Position numbers and translations under genes: made by a program
Source: JBNKHH01 sp050290245
GTDB taxonomy: Bacteria; Pseudomonadota; Alphaproteobacteria; Rhodobacterales; Rhodobacteraceae
Direction: 5' to 3'
Assembly (NCBI GenBank): GCA_050290245.1
Contig: JBNKHH010000068.1
Location: 62,001-126,000, forward strand
DNA length: 64,000 nucleotides
Shown here: positions 34,892 through 43,983 of the stretch, piece by piece
Layout of the letters: each line of letters opens with the position of its first letter
Numbering within the stretch: the stretch's first letter is position 1
The notes under the pieces: generated by a model
The model's database searches: none
Told to the model about the DNA's origin: nothing
The model's input: the letters and a program-made list of their open reading frames with translations, nothing else

Positions 34892-36582
34892 GCCAGCGTC
34901 ACCCGGTGATGGTCCTTCAGGATCTGCGTAACCTCGGCGATTTCCGAAGCCGTGCGGGCGTCGTCCCATCCCAGCACCTCTGCGGCGGTCGCCGCGACTT
35001 CGGCCAGGTTCGCCTTGGTCACCGCGCCTTCGAACCCCATCAGCGTGCGGCGCAAGATAATGTCCTGCAACCGGCTGATGCGTTCGGTGCGGCAGATCAC
35101 GGCGATCTCAGCGGGGGAATACTCGGGCAGGTTGTCGTATCGCGCAGGCTTGGCGGACTCGGCTTGGGCCACGTCGCGGGCTTTGCTGCCATAGCGTGCC
35201 ACCAGCGTTGCGATACGGGCTTCATCAAGCCCGCTCTCGGCGGCGACGTCCTTGATCCACCCGGCGCGGGCACCGGCGTCGGCGGGCAGGTTCTTTGCGC
35301 CGCCTATGGCCATGTCGGCCGTGCTAGCTCTGCGGGATTTGCCGAATTTTGACAGCACCTTGTCGGCCACGTGCTCGGCAAAGGCACGATAGGTCGTCCA
35401 TTTGCCGCCGACCAGGACGAACGTCTCAAAGGTCCGCTCGCCTTCCGGGGCCAGCACGTCCAGCCGGTGGTCGCGGCTGATCTGTGCGGCGGTCTCGGTG
35501 TCCTGATAGGGCAGGGGCCGGATGCCGGCCATGACAAAGACAACGTCGTCGCGGCTGAAATCCTCGTCCGGCAGGATCGGCTTTATCACGTCGAAGATAT
35601 AGTCAATCTCTTCCTCGGTGAAGTTCCGCTCTTCGGGATCGTCGACGCGAATATCGGTGGTGCCGATATAGATGTGGCTGTCGTCCAGCGGCAGGGCGAG
35701 ACAGACGCGGTAATCGGCGGTCTCGAAGTACAGCATCTTGCCCTTCATCGCGCGCGTTAGCGCGGGCTTTCTTACCACGAGGTGCGTGCCGCGCGTGCCG
35801 CCCATCAGGCGACCGGAAAACCCGAGGCCCGATTGCACGACGTCGACCCAGGCCCCGGCGGCATTGACCACCAGTTTGGGCGTCACGGCATAGCTCGCCT
35901 GGTCTTGGCGGTCGATCAATTCGACCGTGCCGCCCTTGGTGCTACCGGCAGCGAGATAGGGGATGGCCATGGACTCCGGGCAATCGGCCTCGGCATCGGC
36001 GATCAGTTCCATCACCAGCCGTTCGGGATGCGAGATGCGCGCGTCGTAATATTCCCCGACCGCGATCACGTCGTCGGCCAGGGCCGGCAGTTCGGCGCGC
36101 GCGGCCTTGCCCCACAGCATCCGGTGGTTCGGCATGGTTTTGTGCAGCTTGCCAAACAGGTCATAGATCGTCAGCCCGATCTTTAGCGGGATCGCTCCCT
36201 TGGGTCCGGGCCGGGTGGTCAGGTGGAAGAACCGCGCCGCCGCGCCAAATGCCCCGGCAAAGACCTTTTTCAAAGGCACCCAGACCGGCAGCGGGTGGAC
36301 CACGTGGTGGGCGTTCTTCAACAGGAGATTGCGCTCGGTCAGCGACTCGCGCACCAGCGCAGCCTCGCCGGTTTCAAGATAGCGCAACCCGCCATGGATC
36401 AGACGTGACGGGGCCGCCGAGGTGCCGGACGAAAAATCGCCTGCCTCGACCAAAAGCGCGGGAACCCCTTGGGCGGCAAGGTCACGAAAGACGCCAACGC
36501 CATTGATGCCGCCGCCGATGATCAGGATTTCGGGCACGTCGCCTTGTTTAAGCTGGTCCAGCAGGGTCGCTCTGTTGCGCAT
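34888..36582 (-). CDS. glpD: Aerobic glycerol-3-phosphate dehydrogenase
   Basis: 564 residues. FAD-binding motif IIGGGINGVGVFRDLAAQG at the N-terminus, SGTSAAPSRLIHGGLRYLE, VNAAGAWVD, the substrate-binding GTRGTHLVVRKPAL, and the C-terminal DAO_C domain (VICRTERISRLQDIILRR). It oxidises sn-glycerol-3-phosphate to DHAP and reduces ubiquinone at the inner membrane. No glpK or glpF lies here. Upstream is a 164-bp divergent region shared with the transketolase gene. Confidence 0.96.
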   Translation of the reverse strand: MRNRATLLDQLKQGDVPEILIIGGGINGVGVFRDLAAQGVPALLVEAGDFSSGTSAAPSRLIHGGLRYLETGEAALVRESLTERNLLLKNAHHVVHPLPVWVPLKKVFAGAFGAAARFFHLTTRPGPKGAIPLKIGLTIYDLFGKLHKTMPNHRMLWGKAARAELPALADDVIAVGEYYDARISHPERLVMELIADAEADCPESMAIPYLAAGSTKGGTVELIDRQDQASYAVTPKLVVNAAGAWVDVVQSGLGFSGRLMGGTRGTHLVVRKPALTRAMKGKMLYFETADYRVCLALPLDDSHIYIGTTDIRVDDPEERNFTEEEIDYIFDVIKPILPDEDFSRDDVVFVMAGIRPLPYQDTETAAQISRDHRLDVLAPEGERTFETFVLVGGKWTTYRAFAEHVADKVLSKFGKSRRASTADMAIGGAKNLPADAGARAGWIKDVAAESGLDEARIATLVARYGSKARDVAQAESAKPARYDNLPEYSPAEIAVICRTERISRLQDIILRRTLMGFEGAVTKANLAEVAATAAEVLGWDDARTASEIAEVTQILKDHHRVTLA

Positions 36583-36703
36583 TCGGATCCTCGAGCTTCA
36601 TCAGCGCACATGTGTTGCGCGGTCTTGGTTTAGGAGCAAGTTAAGAAATACTTAACTCTCATGGCGACGGTTTTGCGGTAGGTCCGTTGGAAATTCGGAT
36701 CGC

Positions 36704-36731
36704 TATCTACTTAACTTTTAGTTGGTAGATA
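36704..36731. promoter_or_regulatory. Inverted repeat between glpD and transketolase genes, possible operator
   Basis: TATCTAC and GTAGATA flank a 14-base centre that itself starts TTAAC and ends GTTG, giving a near-symmetric 28-bp element 15 bases before the GTG start. The surrounding gap also contains a second CTTAACT. Likely a repressor or activator site; the regulator is unknown. Confidence 0.45.
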
Positions 36732-36746
36732 CAAAAGGGGGATGTT

Positions 36747-38714
36747 GTGACCGATATCCAGAAAATGGCGGACGCGGTCCGGTTTCTGTCGATCGACGCG
36801 ATCCTACGTGCGGGCGAGGGCCACCAAGGCGTGCCCCTTGGAATGGCCGAGATCGCTGCGGTGCTCTATGCGCGTCACCTCAAGGTCGATCCCGACTCGC
36901 CGCAATGGGCCGACCGCGACCGGGTGGTTCTGTCGAATGGCCACGGTTCGATGCTGCTTTATTCGCTCTTGCACTTGTCGGGCTATGGAGCTGTCTCGCT
37001 GGACGCCATCAAATCTTTCCGCACCCTGGGCGCGGTCTGCGCCGGCCATCCCGAGATCGAACAGCACGCGGGGATCGAAATGACCACCGGTCTCCTCGGC
37101 CAGGGCATCGCCTCGGCGGTCGGCATGGCCGTGGCCGAGGCGCGGCTGGCGGCGCGTTTCGGGACCGACCTGGTTGACCACCGCACCTGGGTCTTCGTCG
37201 GCGACGGGTGCCTCCAGGAGGGTATAGGCCAGGAGGCCATCGCCATGGCCGGCCATCTGAAGCTGGGAAAGCTGACTTTCCTGTGGGACGACAACCATAT
37301 CACCGACGACGGCGACACGGCGCTCTCGATCAGCGAAGACGTCCCGGCCCGCTTCCGGGCGGCGAACTGGCATGTCGAGATCGTCGACGGCCACGATATC
37401 GAGGCGGTCTCGGCCGCCATCGAGGTTGCAAAAGCGGACGACCGCCCCTCGATGATCGCTTGCCGGACCACGATCGCGCGCGGCATCCCGCGCCTTGAGG
37501 GCCGGCGCGGCGGTCACAGTGCGCCCCTGACGCCCAGGGATCGTGACGAAGCCGAAGCCGCCATGGGATGGGACTATTCATCCTTTGAAATCCCCAACGA
37601 AATCTATGCCGACTGGTCGGCGGCCATGGACCGGGGCCGCGCGGCTCACAAGGAATGGCAGGTGCGGCGCGACAGTTCGCATGGCAAGGACGAGTTCATG
37701 CGCTGGATGGACGGCGCACTGCCCGACCTATGGCCTTCGCTCATCGACACGCTCGCCCAGGGAGCGGCCGCCCGCCAAACCGCCCGGCCGACGATCGAGG
37801 CCTCGGGCGACGTCTGCGACGGGTTTGCGGCGGACCTGCCCGAAACCATGGTGCTCTGCGCCGATCTCGAAGCACCGACCAACCACAAGCGCGGCCGCCG
37901 CGCTTTCACGGCCAGTGATGCCAGCGGGTCCTACGTCCATTGCGGCGTGCGCGAGCACCTGATGGGCGCCATGGCCAATGGCATCGCCACCCACGGCGGG
38001 TTAAGGCCCATCAACGTGACCTACCTGGCTTTCGCCGACTATGAACGCGCGGCCATGCGGATGGCGGCGCTCATGGGATTGCCGGTGACTTACGTGTTCA
38101 GCCACGATTCGATCGGAGTCGGCTCGAACGGGCCGACCCACCAGCCGGTCGAGGTGCTGGCCGGCTTCCGGGCCATGCCCAACATGCTGGTGTTCCGCCC
38201 CGCCGATGCGGTCGAAACCGCCGAATGCTGGCAGATCGCGCTGGAAACCACCAATCGCCCGTCCATGTTCGCCCTATCGCGACAGGCGGCGGATGCAGTG
38301 AGGGCGGACGCGGGCGCCAACCACTCGCGCAAGGGTGCCTATGTCCTGATCGAGCCAGAGGAGCCGCGCGATCTGACCATCCTGGCAACCGGAACCGAGG
38401 TCGGCCTCGCGGTGGTTGCCCAGGCACAACTGGCAGACTCGGGCCTAAATGCGGCCGTGGTCTCCATGCCCTGCTGGGAATTGTTCGACGAACAGGACAG
38501 CGCCTATCGCGCCGAGGTGCTTGGCACCGCCCCCCGCGTCGCGGTGGAGGCGGCCATGTCCTTTGGCTGGGATCGCTGGCTTGGACGCACCGACAGGTTC
38601 ATCGGGATGACCGGGTTTGGCGCATCGGCCAAGGCGCCCGAGTTGTACCGCCACTTTGGCATCACGGTCGAGGCCATCGTTGCGGCGGGCCGGGAGTTGG
38701 CCGGAAAAGGCTAG
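36747..38714 (+). CDS. Transketolase
   Basis: 655 residues from GTG 36747, preceded by AAAAGGGGGATGTT. Thiamine-diphosphate domain: GEGHQGVPLGMAEIAAVL, LSNGHGSMLLYSLLHL, and the ThDP motif GDGCLQEGIGQEA. The pyrimidine domain has CGVREHLMGAMANGIATHGG and VFSHDSIGVGSNGPTHQP; the C-terminal domain ends near AAGRELAGKG. It belongs to the pentose phosphate and Calvin-type carbon shuffling. No CbbR or cbb genes are adjacent; a second tkt probably exists elsewhere. It shares a CTAG stop with the convergent CoA-transferase gene. Confidence 0.94.
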   Translation: MTDIQKMADAVRFLSIDAILRAGEGHQGVPLGMAEIAAVLYARHLKVDPDSPQWADRDRVVLSNGHGSMLLYSLLHLSGYGAVSLDAIKSFRTLGAVCAGHPEIEQHAGIEMTTGLLGQGIASAVGMAVAEARLAARFGTDLVDHRTWVFVGDGCLQEGIGQEAIAMAGHLKLGKLTFLWDDNHITDDGDTALSISEDVPARFRAANWHVEIVDGHDIEAVSAAIEVAKADDRPSMIACRTTIARGIPRLEGRRGGHSAPLTPRDRDEAEAAMGWDYSSFEIPNEIYADWSAAMDRGRAAHKEWQVRRDSSHGKDEFMRWMDGALPDLWPSLIDTLAQGAAARQTARPTIEASGDVCDGFAADLPETMVLCADLEAPTNHKRGRRAFTASDASGSYVHCGVREHLMGAMANGIATHGGLRPINVTYLAFADYERAAMRMAALMGLPVTYVFSHDSIGVGSNGPTHQPVEVLAGFRAMPNMLVFRPADAVETAECWQIALETTNRPSMFALSRQAADAVRADAGANHSRKGAYVLIEPEEPRDLTILATGTEVGLAVVAQAQLADSGLNAAVVSMPCWELFDEQDSAYRAEVLGTAPRVAVEAAMSFGWDRWLGRTDRFIGMTGFGASAKAPELYRHFGITVEAIVAAGRELAGKG

Positions 38715-40633
38715 GCGCTGTTGTCTAGAAAGTCCTGCGCCGCATCGCGGGTCTCATAGAGGTGGGCGGGCCCTTTCAGCGTTTCGCCCAGTTTCATGCG
38801 CAAGAAGGCCGAGCCCGAATACCGCGTGACGGTGCCGTAAAACCGCTCTTCGAGGTCAGCGACCAACGCGGCATAGTCAGCAGCAATTTCGTCATCCAGC
38901 TGGAAGCCGTCATAGTTCACGATCACATCGACCGGACCGAGCAGCGGCGCGCAGGTCTTTTCGATCTCTTCGCGGACCATGCGGATATCCTCGCGCGTGC
39001 GCACGCGCATCTTTTCAAAGTTGATGAACAGCCGGTTCTGCCCGGCGTTGAACGCAATGCGCTGTGGCAGGTCCAGGTGCAAAAGCTCGGTTTGCAGCCC
39101 CATCGGTTCGTGGGCGAAGATGCGGGCGTCCATGATCGCGACCTCGTCCACCAGCGGCGTAAAGGCCATCTTGGCAAGTATGTCGCTTTCGATGTCTATG
39201 CCAGGCGCGACCTCGATCAGGCGCAGGCCATCGGGGGCCAGGCGGAAAACGCAGCGCTCGGTGACATAAAGAACCGACTGGCCCAGCCGTGCGGCGCGGG
39301 CGCCGGAAAAGGTGACCTGGTCGACCTTGGCCAGAAACTTGCCGGCGCTACCGTCGGTTCGGATGTCGAGACGGCCATCGTGCACCGCGATGTCCAGCCC
39401 CTTGGCCGAGAACGTGCCTGCAAAGACCAACGATTTGGCGGTTTGGCTGATGTTGATGAACCCGCCAGCGCCCGCCAGCCGGGGCCCAAAGCGCGAGACA
39501 TTGACGTTGCCGAGGGCGTCGGCCTGCGCGAGACCGAGGCAGGCCATGTCCAGCCCGCCGCCGTCGTAAAAGTCGAACTGCGCTCCCTGGGCAATCACCG
39601 CATCCGTGTCGACAGCGGCCCCGAAATCCAGGCCCGAGGCGGGCTGACCGCCGATCACGCCCGGTTCTGCCGTCAGGGTGACGTGGTCCAGGAGACCTTC
39701 CTCGGCTGCGACGGCGGCCACACCCTCGGGCATCCCGATACCAAGGTTAATGACACCGTTCACAGGCAATTCGAACGCCGCGCGGCGCGCGATCACCTTG
39801 CGGATATCCAGGGGCATGGAGGCAATCTCGCCTGCAGGTGGGCGGATGCGGTTGGTAAAGGCCTGCGAAAACGCCGTACCGAAAGTCTGCATGTGGTTTT
39901 CGGGGTGCGAGACCACGACCGCATCGACCAGGATGCCGGGGATCTGCACCTCGCGCGCGGGCAGTGTACGGCTGCGCGCGATCCGCTCGACCTGGACAAT
40001 CACCACCCCGCCCGCGTTCTTGACCGCCATGGCCTGCGCGAGGTTGTCCATGATCAGCGCTTCGCGCTCCAGCGTGATATTGCCAGATTCATCCGCCGTG
40101 GTGCCACGCAACAGGGCAACTGTCAGGGGCTGGGCGCGGTAGAACAGGCATTCCTCGCCACCGATCTCCATCAACTCCACCTGCTGCTCGGTCGAGACGT
40201 CGTTGATTGCCCCGCCGCCGTTGCGGGGATCGACAAAGGTCTCAAGCCCGATCTTCGACAACATCCCCGGCTTTCCGGCTGCAATGTCGCGATAAAGCTG
40301 GCTGATGCAGCCCTGCGGCAGATTCCAGCCCTCGATCTTGCCCGCGACCGCAAGCGCGGCGACCTTGGGGATCAGCCCCCAGTGTCCGCCGATCACCCGC
40401 TTCAACAGCCCGTCATGACCCAGCCGGTTCAGCCCGCGATCCTTGCCATCGCCCTGTCCGGCAGCAAAAACCAGGGACAGGTCGCGCGGGTGGCCGGTTT
40501 TCAGGAACCGGTCCTCAATGGCGCGCAACAGCTCTTCCGGTACGCCGATGCCGACGAACCCGGAGGTGGTCAGCGTGTCTCCGTCCTTGATCAAGGCCGC
40601 CGCGTCGGCCGCCGAGACAACTTTGCGCCGCAT
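38711..40633 (-). CDS. Acyl-CoA:acetate/3-ketoacid CoA-transferase (YdiF/Pct type) with C-terminal extension
   Basis: 640 residues. The alpha-half begins with VSAADAAALIKDGDTLTTSG and carries GQGDGKDRGLNRL and WNLPQGCISQLYRDIAAG. The beta-half has VINLGIGMPEGVAAVAAEEG, the segment expected to contain the catalytic Glu. The fused layout matches propionate/acetate CoA-transferases, which are about 520-530 residues. Here about 110 more residues follow (FINFEKMRVRTREDIRMV to the end), including LLGPVDVIVNYDGFQ. The enzyme exchanges CoA between short acyl groups. It is monocistronic; the LysR gene on the same strand lies 78 bp upstream. Confidence 0.88.
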   Translation of the reverse strand: MRRKVVSAADAAALIKDGDTLTTSGFVGIGVPEELLRAIEDRFLKTGHPRDLSLVFAAGQGDGKDRGLNRLGHDGLLKRVIGGHWGLIPKVAALAVAGKIEGWNLPQGCISQLYRDIAAGKPGMLSKIGLETFVDPRNGGGAINDVSTEQQVELMEIGGEECLFYRAQPLTVALLRGTTADESGNITLEREALIMDNLAQAMAVKNAGGVVIVQVERIARSRTLPAREVQIPGILVDAVVVSHPENHMQTFGTAFSQAFTNRIRPPAGEIASMPLDIRKVIARRAAFELPVNGVINLGIGMPEGVAAVAAEEGLLDHVTLTAEPGVIGGQPASGLDFGAAVDTDAVIAQGAQFDFYDGGGLDMACLGLAQADALGNVNVSRFGPRLAGAGGFINISQTAKSLVFAGTFSAKGLDIAVHDGRLDIRTDGSAGKFLAKVDQVTFSGARAARLGQSVLYVTERCVFRLAPDGLRLIEVAPGIDIESDILAKMAFTPLVDEVAIMDARIFAHEPMGLQTELLHLDLPQRIAFNAGQNRLFINFEKMRVRTREDIRMVREEIEKTCAPLLGPVDVIVNYDGFQLDDEIAADYAALVADLEERFYGTVTRYSGSAFLRMKLGETLKGPAHLYETRDAAQDFLDNSA

Positions 40634-40711
40634 GGTGTCCTCCCTTGTCCCTGTCGCGCATCTTGGTCGGCCAACTTTGCGAGGTCCAGAGCCCTGCCGG
40701 TCGTCCCAGAC

Positions 40712-41608
40712 CTAAAGCACGTCCGCATTTTGCAGGTCCTGGCGGGCAAAGTCGATCAGCGCGCGCACCTTGCGGGGCAGGGTGCGGCCCTCGAGGTAGA
40801 CCGCCATCAGGGGGGCGCCCTCTCCGGCGAACCCCTCAAGGACAGGCACGAGGGCGCCGCTGGCCAGTTCCTCGCGCAGGGCAAAGCGGGGTGCATAGAC
40901 GATACCGAGGCCGCGCGTTGCCAATTCGACCGAGGCCCGCGCCGAATTGACAATGAACCGCCCCGAGACCGAAGCTGTTATCTTTTCGCCGTCCCTTTCA
41001 AAGACCCAGCGGCGGGGCAGGCGCCGGTTGGTGTCGATGATGCAGGCGTGATCGGCCAGTTCGTCCGGCGCCTTCGGCGCTCCATGGGCGGCAATATAGT
41101 CGGGGCTGGCGGCGGCAAGGGCCTGGAACACCCCAAGCCGCCGGGTCTTCAAAGACAACATGTCCGACTGGCCGACCCGGAAAGCAAGGTCGATGCCCTC
41201 GGCGGCCAGGTCGACATAGCGGTCGTTCAGGCGAATATCGAAGGACAGGCCCGGATGCTCGCAGGCAAACCGGCCCAGCATCTGGCCCAGATAGATTTCG
41301 CCCATCATCACAGGGGCCGAAATGCGGATCGTGCCGGCCAGCCCGCGCGCCTCTTCAGTCGAATCCGCCAGAAGGTCGTCGAGATCCTCCAGAACAGTCG
41401 GTGCCCGCGCCAGGAGATCTTCTCCCGCAGGCGTCAGCCCCACCTTGCGCGTCGTGCGCTGGAACAGGCGCACGCCAAGCCGCGCCTCAAGCTCGGCCAC
41501 GTATTTCGAGGTGAGCCGGTTCGAAATCCCAAGCTGATCGGCGGCGGCGGTGAACGAGCCTTTCTGGGCAGTGGCCACAAAGGCCTTGAGTTCGTCTATG
41601 ACATCCAT
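40712..41608 (-). CDS. LysR-family transcriptional regulator
   Basis: 298 residues. N-terminal winged HTH: FVATAQKGSFTAAADQLGIS, then TSKYVAELEARLGVRLFQRT and the GLTPAGE segment; the C-terminal part is the periplasmic-binding-like effector domain. It belongs to the CrgA/AaeR-type subgroup by its general look (RISAPVMMGEIYLGQML). It diverges from the doxX gene, with a palindrome between them, and may control the doxX-dioxygenase-GST genes. The effector is unknown. Confidence 0.92.
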   Translation of the reverse strand: MDVIDELKAFVATAQKGSFTAAADQLGISNRLTSKYVAELEARLGVRLFQRTTRKVGLTPAGEDLLARAPTVLEDLDDLLADSTEEARGLAGTIRISAPVMMGEIYLGQMLGRFACEHPGLSFDIRLNDRYVDLAAEGIDLAFRVGQSDMLSLKTRRLGVFQALAAASPDYIAAHGAPKAPDELADHACIIDTNRRLPRRWVFERDGEKITASVSGRFIVNSARASVELATRGLGIVYAPRFALREELASGALVPVLEGFAGEGAPLMAVYLEGRTLPRKVRALIDFARQDLQNADVL

Positions 41609-41647
41609 GTGTCCAGATTGAGAACGCAGCGTGGATAGTCAATCCAT

Positions 41648-41661
41648 AAAATCTCTATTTT
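41648..41661. promoter_or_regulatory. Palindrome in the lysR/doxX divergent region, possible LysR site
   Basis: AAAAT-CTCT-ATTTT is a perfect 5-bp-arm palindrome, AT-rich in a GC-rich region and 40-54 bases before the lysR start. It fits the T-N11-A type of LysR binding site. The link to this LysR protein is inferred from position only. Confidence 0.45.
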
Positions 41662-41739
41662 GTTGTCATATTGGGCTTTCTAGATAAGGCCCCAGACAGA
41701 CACACGGCGCCACGGCGCGCGGAAACAAGGAATGACACA

Positions 41740-42174
41740 ATGACCACGGAAAACACCTCGCAAACCTCGGCCGATTTCGCCGCCCTCGGACTGCGCGTGA
41801 TCACCGGCGCACTCTTCATGGCCCATGGCTGGTTGAAGGTTTCGGTCTTTACCATTGCCGGCACTGTCGGCTTTTTCGAAAGCCTCGGCTTGCCGGGCTT
41901 TCTGGCCTACATTACCATTATCGCCGAACTGGTTGGCGGTCTTGCCCTGATCCTGGGCGTTGCAACGCGCCTGGTCTCGCTGGCCCTGATCCCGATCCTC
42001 CTGGGCGCCGTTTGGGCGCACAGCGGCAACGGCTGGCTTTTTTCGGCAGAAGGCGGTGGCTGGGAATTCCCGCTGTTCTGGGTAGTGGCACAAGCCACGC
42101 TGGTCTTCCTGGGCAGCGGAGCCTTTGCACTTCGGATCCCGGTGGTCCAGAAAACCCTTGGCCAATTCGCCTGA
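41740..42174 (+). CDS. DoxX-family membrane protein
   Basis: 144 residues from ATG 41740 with AAGGA upstream. Four hydrophobic helices in the DoxX arrangement: RVITGALFMAHGWLKV, AYITIIAELVGGLALILGV, TRLVSLALIPILLGAVWA, and WVVAQATLVFLGSGAFAL. DoxX proteins are small inner-membrane proteins linked to oxidative and thiol stress; biochemical role is unclear. It is the first gene of a likely operon with the dioxygenase. Confidence 0.9.
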   Translation: MTTENTSQTSADFAALGLRVITGALFMAHGWLKVSVFTIAGTVGFFESLGLPGFLAYITIIAELVGGLALILGVATRLVSLALIPILLGAVWAHSGNGWLFSAEGGGWEFPLFWVVAQATLVFLGSGAFALRIPVVQKTLGQFA

Positions 42175-42181
42175 CCAATAA

Positions 42182-42205
42182 GGGTCGTCCCAACAGGGGC
42201 GACCC
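42182..42205 (+). other. Intergenic hairpin between doxX and the dioxygenase gene
   Basis: A 10-bp stem with one G-T wobble and an AACA loop lies just after the doxX stop. No T-tract follows, so it is more likely an mRNA-stabilising or processing hairpin that sets different levels of the two genes than a terminator. Confidence 0.4.
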
Positions 42206-42228
42206 GCCCCCGATCCGGGAGTATCGAG

Positions 42229-43047
42229 ATGAGCACAGCCGCAGACCTGAACCGCCTGAAAGACCGCCTCGCGCCGTCGGACCGCATGCCGACGGTTTTT
42301 CTGGGTCACGGCAGCCCGATGAATGCCATCGAAGATACCGAGTTCAGCCGTGGCTGGACCGCGCTTGGCCAGAGCCTGCCGCGTCCGCAAGCGATCCTCG
42401 TGGTCTCAGCGCATTGGATGACAAAGGGCACGACTCTGGTCGATGTTTCGGCGGTACCGCGCACGATCTATGACTTTTACGGCTTCCCCGAAGAACTTTA
42501 CCAACAGCAGTATCCCGCCAAGGGTGACCCCGAGCTGGCCCGCGAGGTGGCGACGCTTCTGGCCAGCCACCATGCCGAGGAAGACGACCGCTGGGGGCTG
42601 GATCACGGCGCCTGGACGGTTCTTAAGTTCCTCTACCCCGGTGCGGACGTCCCGGTGTTCCAATTGTCGATCGACATGGCCGCCGACCTGCCACACCACG
42701 TTGAGATCGGCCGATCCCTGCGTGAATTGCGTGACCGGGGCGTGTTGATCCTCGGTTCGGGAAACGTGGTCCACAACCTGCGGGCCATGCGCCCAGGCGG
42801 CGCAGCGCAGGATTTTGCGGTAGAGTTCGACAGGTTGTTCGCCGACCGGCTCGAGGACCGAGACGTCGCAGCCCTGTCGGACCGTGCGGCTCTCGGGTCG
42901 CTCCTGAAGATGGCGCACCCCTCCGTTGATCACTATCTGCCGTCGCTGACCATCGCGGGGGCGGCGGACAAGGGCGACTCTCTGACCTTTGTGAACGACG
43001 CCATCGACCTTGGCTCGGTTTCGATGCGCTCGTTCATCTTCCACTAG
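42229..43047 (+). CDS. LigB-family 4,5-DOPA extradiol dioxygenase-like protein (YgiD type)
   Basis: 272 residues. Class III extradiol dioxygenase fold: FLGHGSPMNAIED with the first His, ILVVSAHWMTKG with the second, LDHGAWTVLKFLYP with the third, and ILGSGNVVHNLRAM. These match YgiD/plant DODA-like enzymes that cleave DOPA or other catechols with Fe or Zn. The natural substrate in bacteria is usually unknown. The DoxX-DODA pairing downstream of a LysR gene is common and suggests detoxification of aromatic or quinone compounds. Confidence 0.9.
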   Translation: MSTAADLNRLKDRLAPSDRMPTVFLGHGSPMNAIEDTEFSRGWTALGQSLPRPQAILVVSAHWMTKGTTLVDVSAVPRTIYDFYGFPEELYQQQYPAKGDPELAREVATLLASHHAEEDDRWGLDHGAWTVLKFLYPGADVPVFQLSIDMAADLPHHVEIGRSLRELRDRGVLILGSGNVVHNLRAMRPGGAAQDFAVEFDRLFADRLEDRDVAALSDRAALGSLLKMAHPSVDHYLPSLTIAGAADKGDSLTFVNDAIDLGSVSMRSFIFH

Positions 43048-43133
43048 GGGTAGGGGGCACTGTTCGGGGTGCGTTAGAGATTGTATCCGTTCAGTCGATC
43101 GACCAAGGTCCACGTCAGGACATGGAGGATCGG

Positions 43134-43739
43134 ATGCAACTCATAACAAACCCGGCGTCGCCCTTTTGTAGGAAGGTCGAGATCGTATTGCTGGAAACGG
43201 GCCTGAACACCGAGGTCGAGTATTGTGGCGCCAAGGCAAACCCTCTTGATACGCCCGCGATGATTGCCGAGGCCAACCCTATCGGAAAAATCCCGGCCCT
43301 GATCCCCGAGAACGGACGTGCGATCTATGACAGTCGCGTCATCTGCCGTTATCTGGACGACCGCGCCAAGGCAGGGCTCTACCCGGCCGAGGGTCTCTGG
43401 GACGCGCTGACGCTCGAAGCGACCGGCGACGCGATCTGTGACAGCGGGGTGGCGATGGTCTACGAGGGCCGATTCCGCCCGCCCGAGCGTCAGCACGCAC
43501 CTTGGGTCGAAGGCCAGTGGTCCAAGATCGAACGTTCTCTCGACGCTCTTTCTGGCCGGTTCATGCCCTTGCTTGAAGGTCCGCTGAATATCGGACAGAT
43601 CGCGGTGGCCTGCGGCCTCGGCTACCTCGATTTCCGCCACGCTGACCGTGACTGGCGCGCTGGCCGCGATGACCTGGCGGCCTGGTACGCAACTTTCCTC
43701 GAGCGGCCCGCCCTGGCGGCGACGATCCCGCACGACTGA
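43134..43739 (+). CDS. Glutathione S-transferase family protein
   Basis: 201 residues from ATG 43134, preceded by GGAGG 5 bases upstream; ATG 43122 would leave no ribosome-binding site. N-terminal thioredoxin-like domain (NPASPFCRKVEIVLLE, NPIGKIPALIPE, ESR-like YDSRVICRYLDD); all-alpha C-terminal domain ends with VACGLGYLDFRHADRDW. It probably conjugates glutathione to electrophiles, fitting the neighbouring dioxygenase. It has its own 86-bp leader. Confidence 0.9.
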   Translation: MQLITNPASPFCRKVEIVLLETGLNTEVEYCGAKANPLDTPAMIAEANPIGKIPALIPENGRAIYDSRVICRYLDDRAKAGLYPAEGLWDALTLEATGDAICDSGVAMVYEGRFRPPERQHAPWVEGQWSKIERSLDALSGRFMPLLEGPLNIGQIAVACGLGYLDFRHADRDWRAGRDDLAAWYATFLERPALAATIPHD

Positions 43740-43983
43740 GTTGGATCAGCAGGTTTCGATTCGAGGAAGAGTTTTCAGAGAGCGGCTTGTTCTGCGCCGA
43801 TTCCACGGTTTTTGATGTTGGTTTGGCGCCCTTGGTGCAAGAATTCCGCGTTTAAGAAGCGGTGCGGTCGATTGTCCGCTGGACGCCCCGGTTTCACGGC
43901 GTTATCAACCCGCCCAACTGGCCGGGCGCTCCCGGTCCGTTGTTTTGGGCTGACACCCGAACCAAGAATTGATGGAGACGCTC

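Noticed and set aside
38762..41638. 958-codon open frame on the plus strand opposite the CoA-transferase and lysR genes
   Set aside because: It is the mirror frame of two strongly supported genes in high-GC DNA, has no recognisable domain and runs through an intergenic region and two genes.
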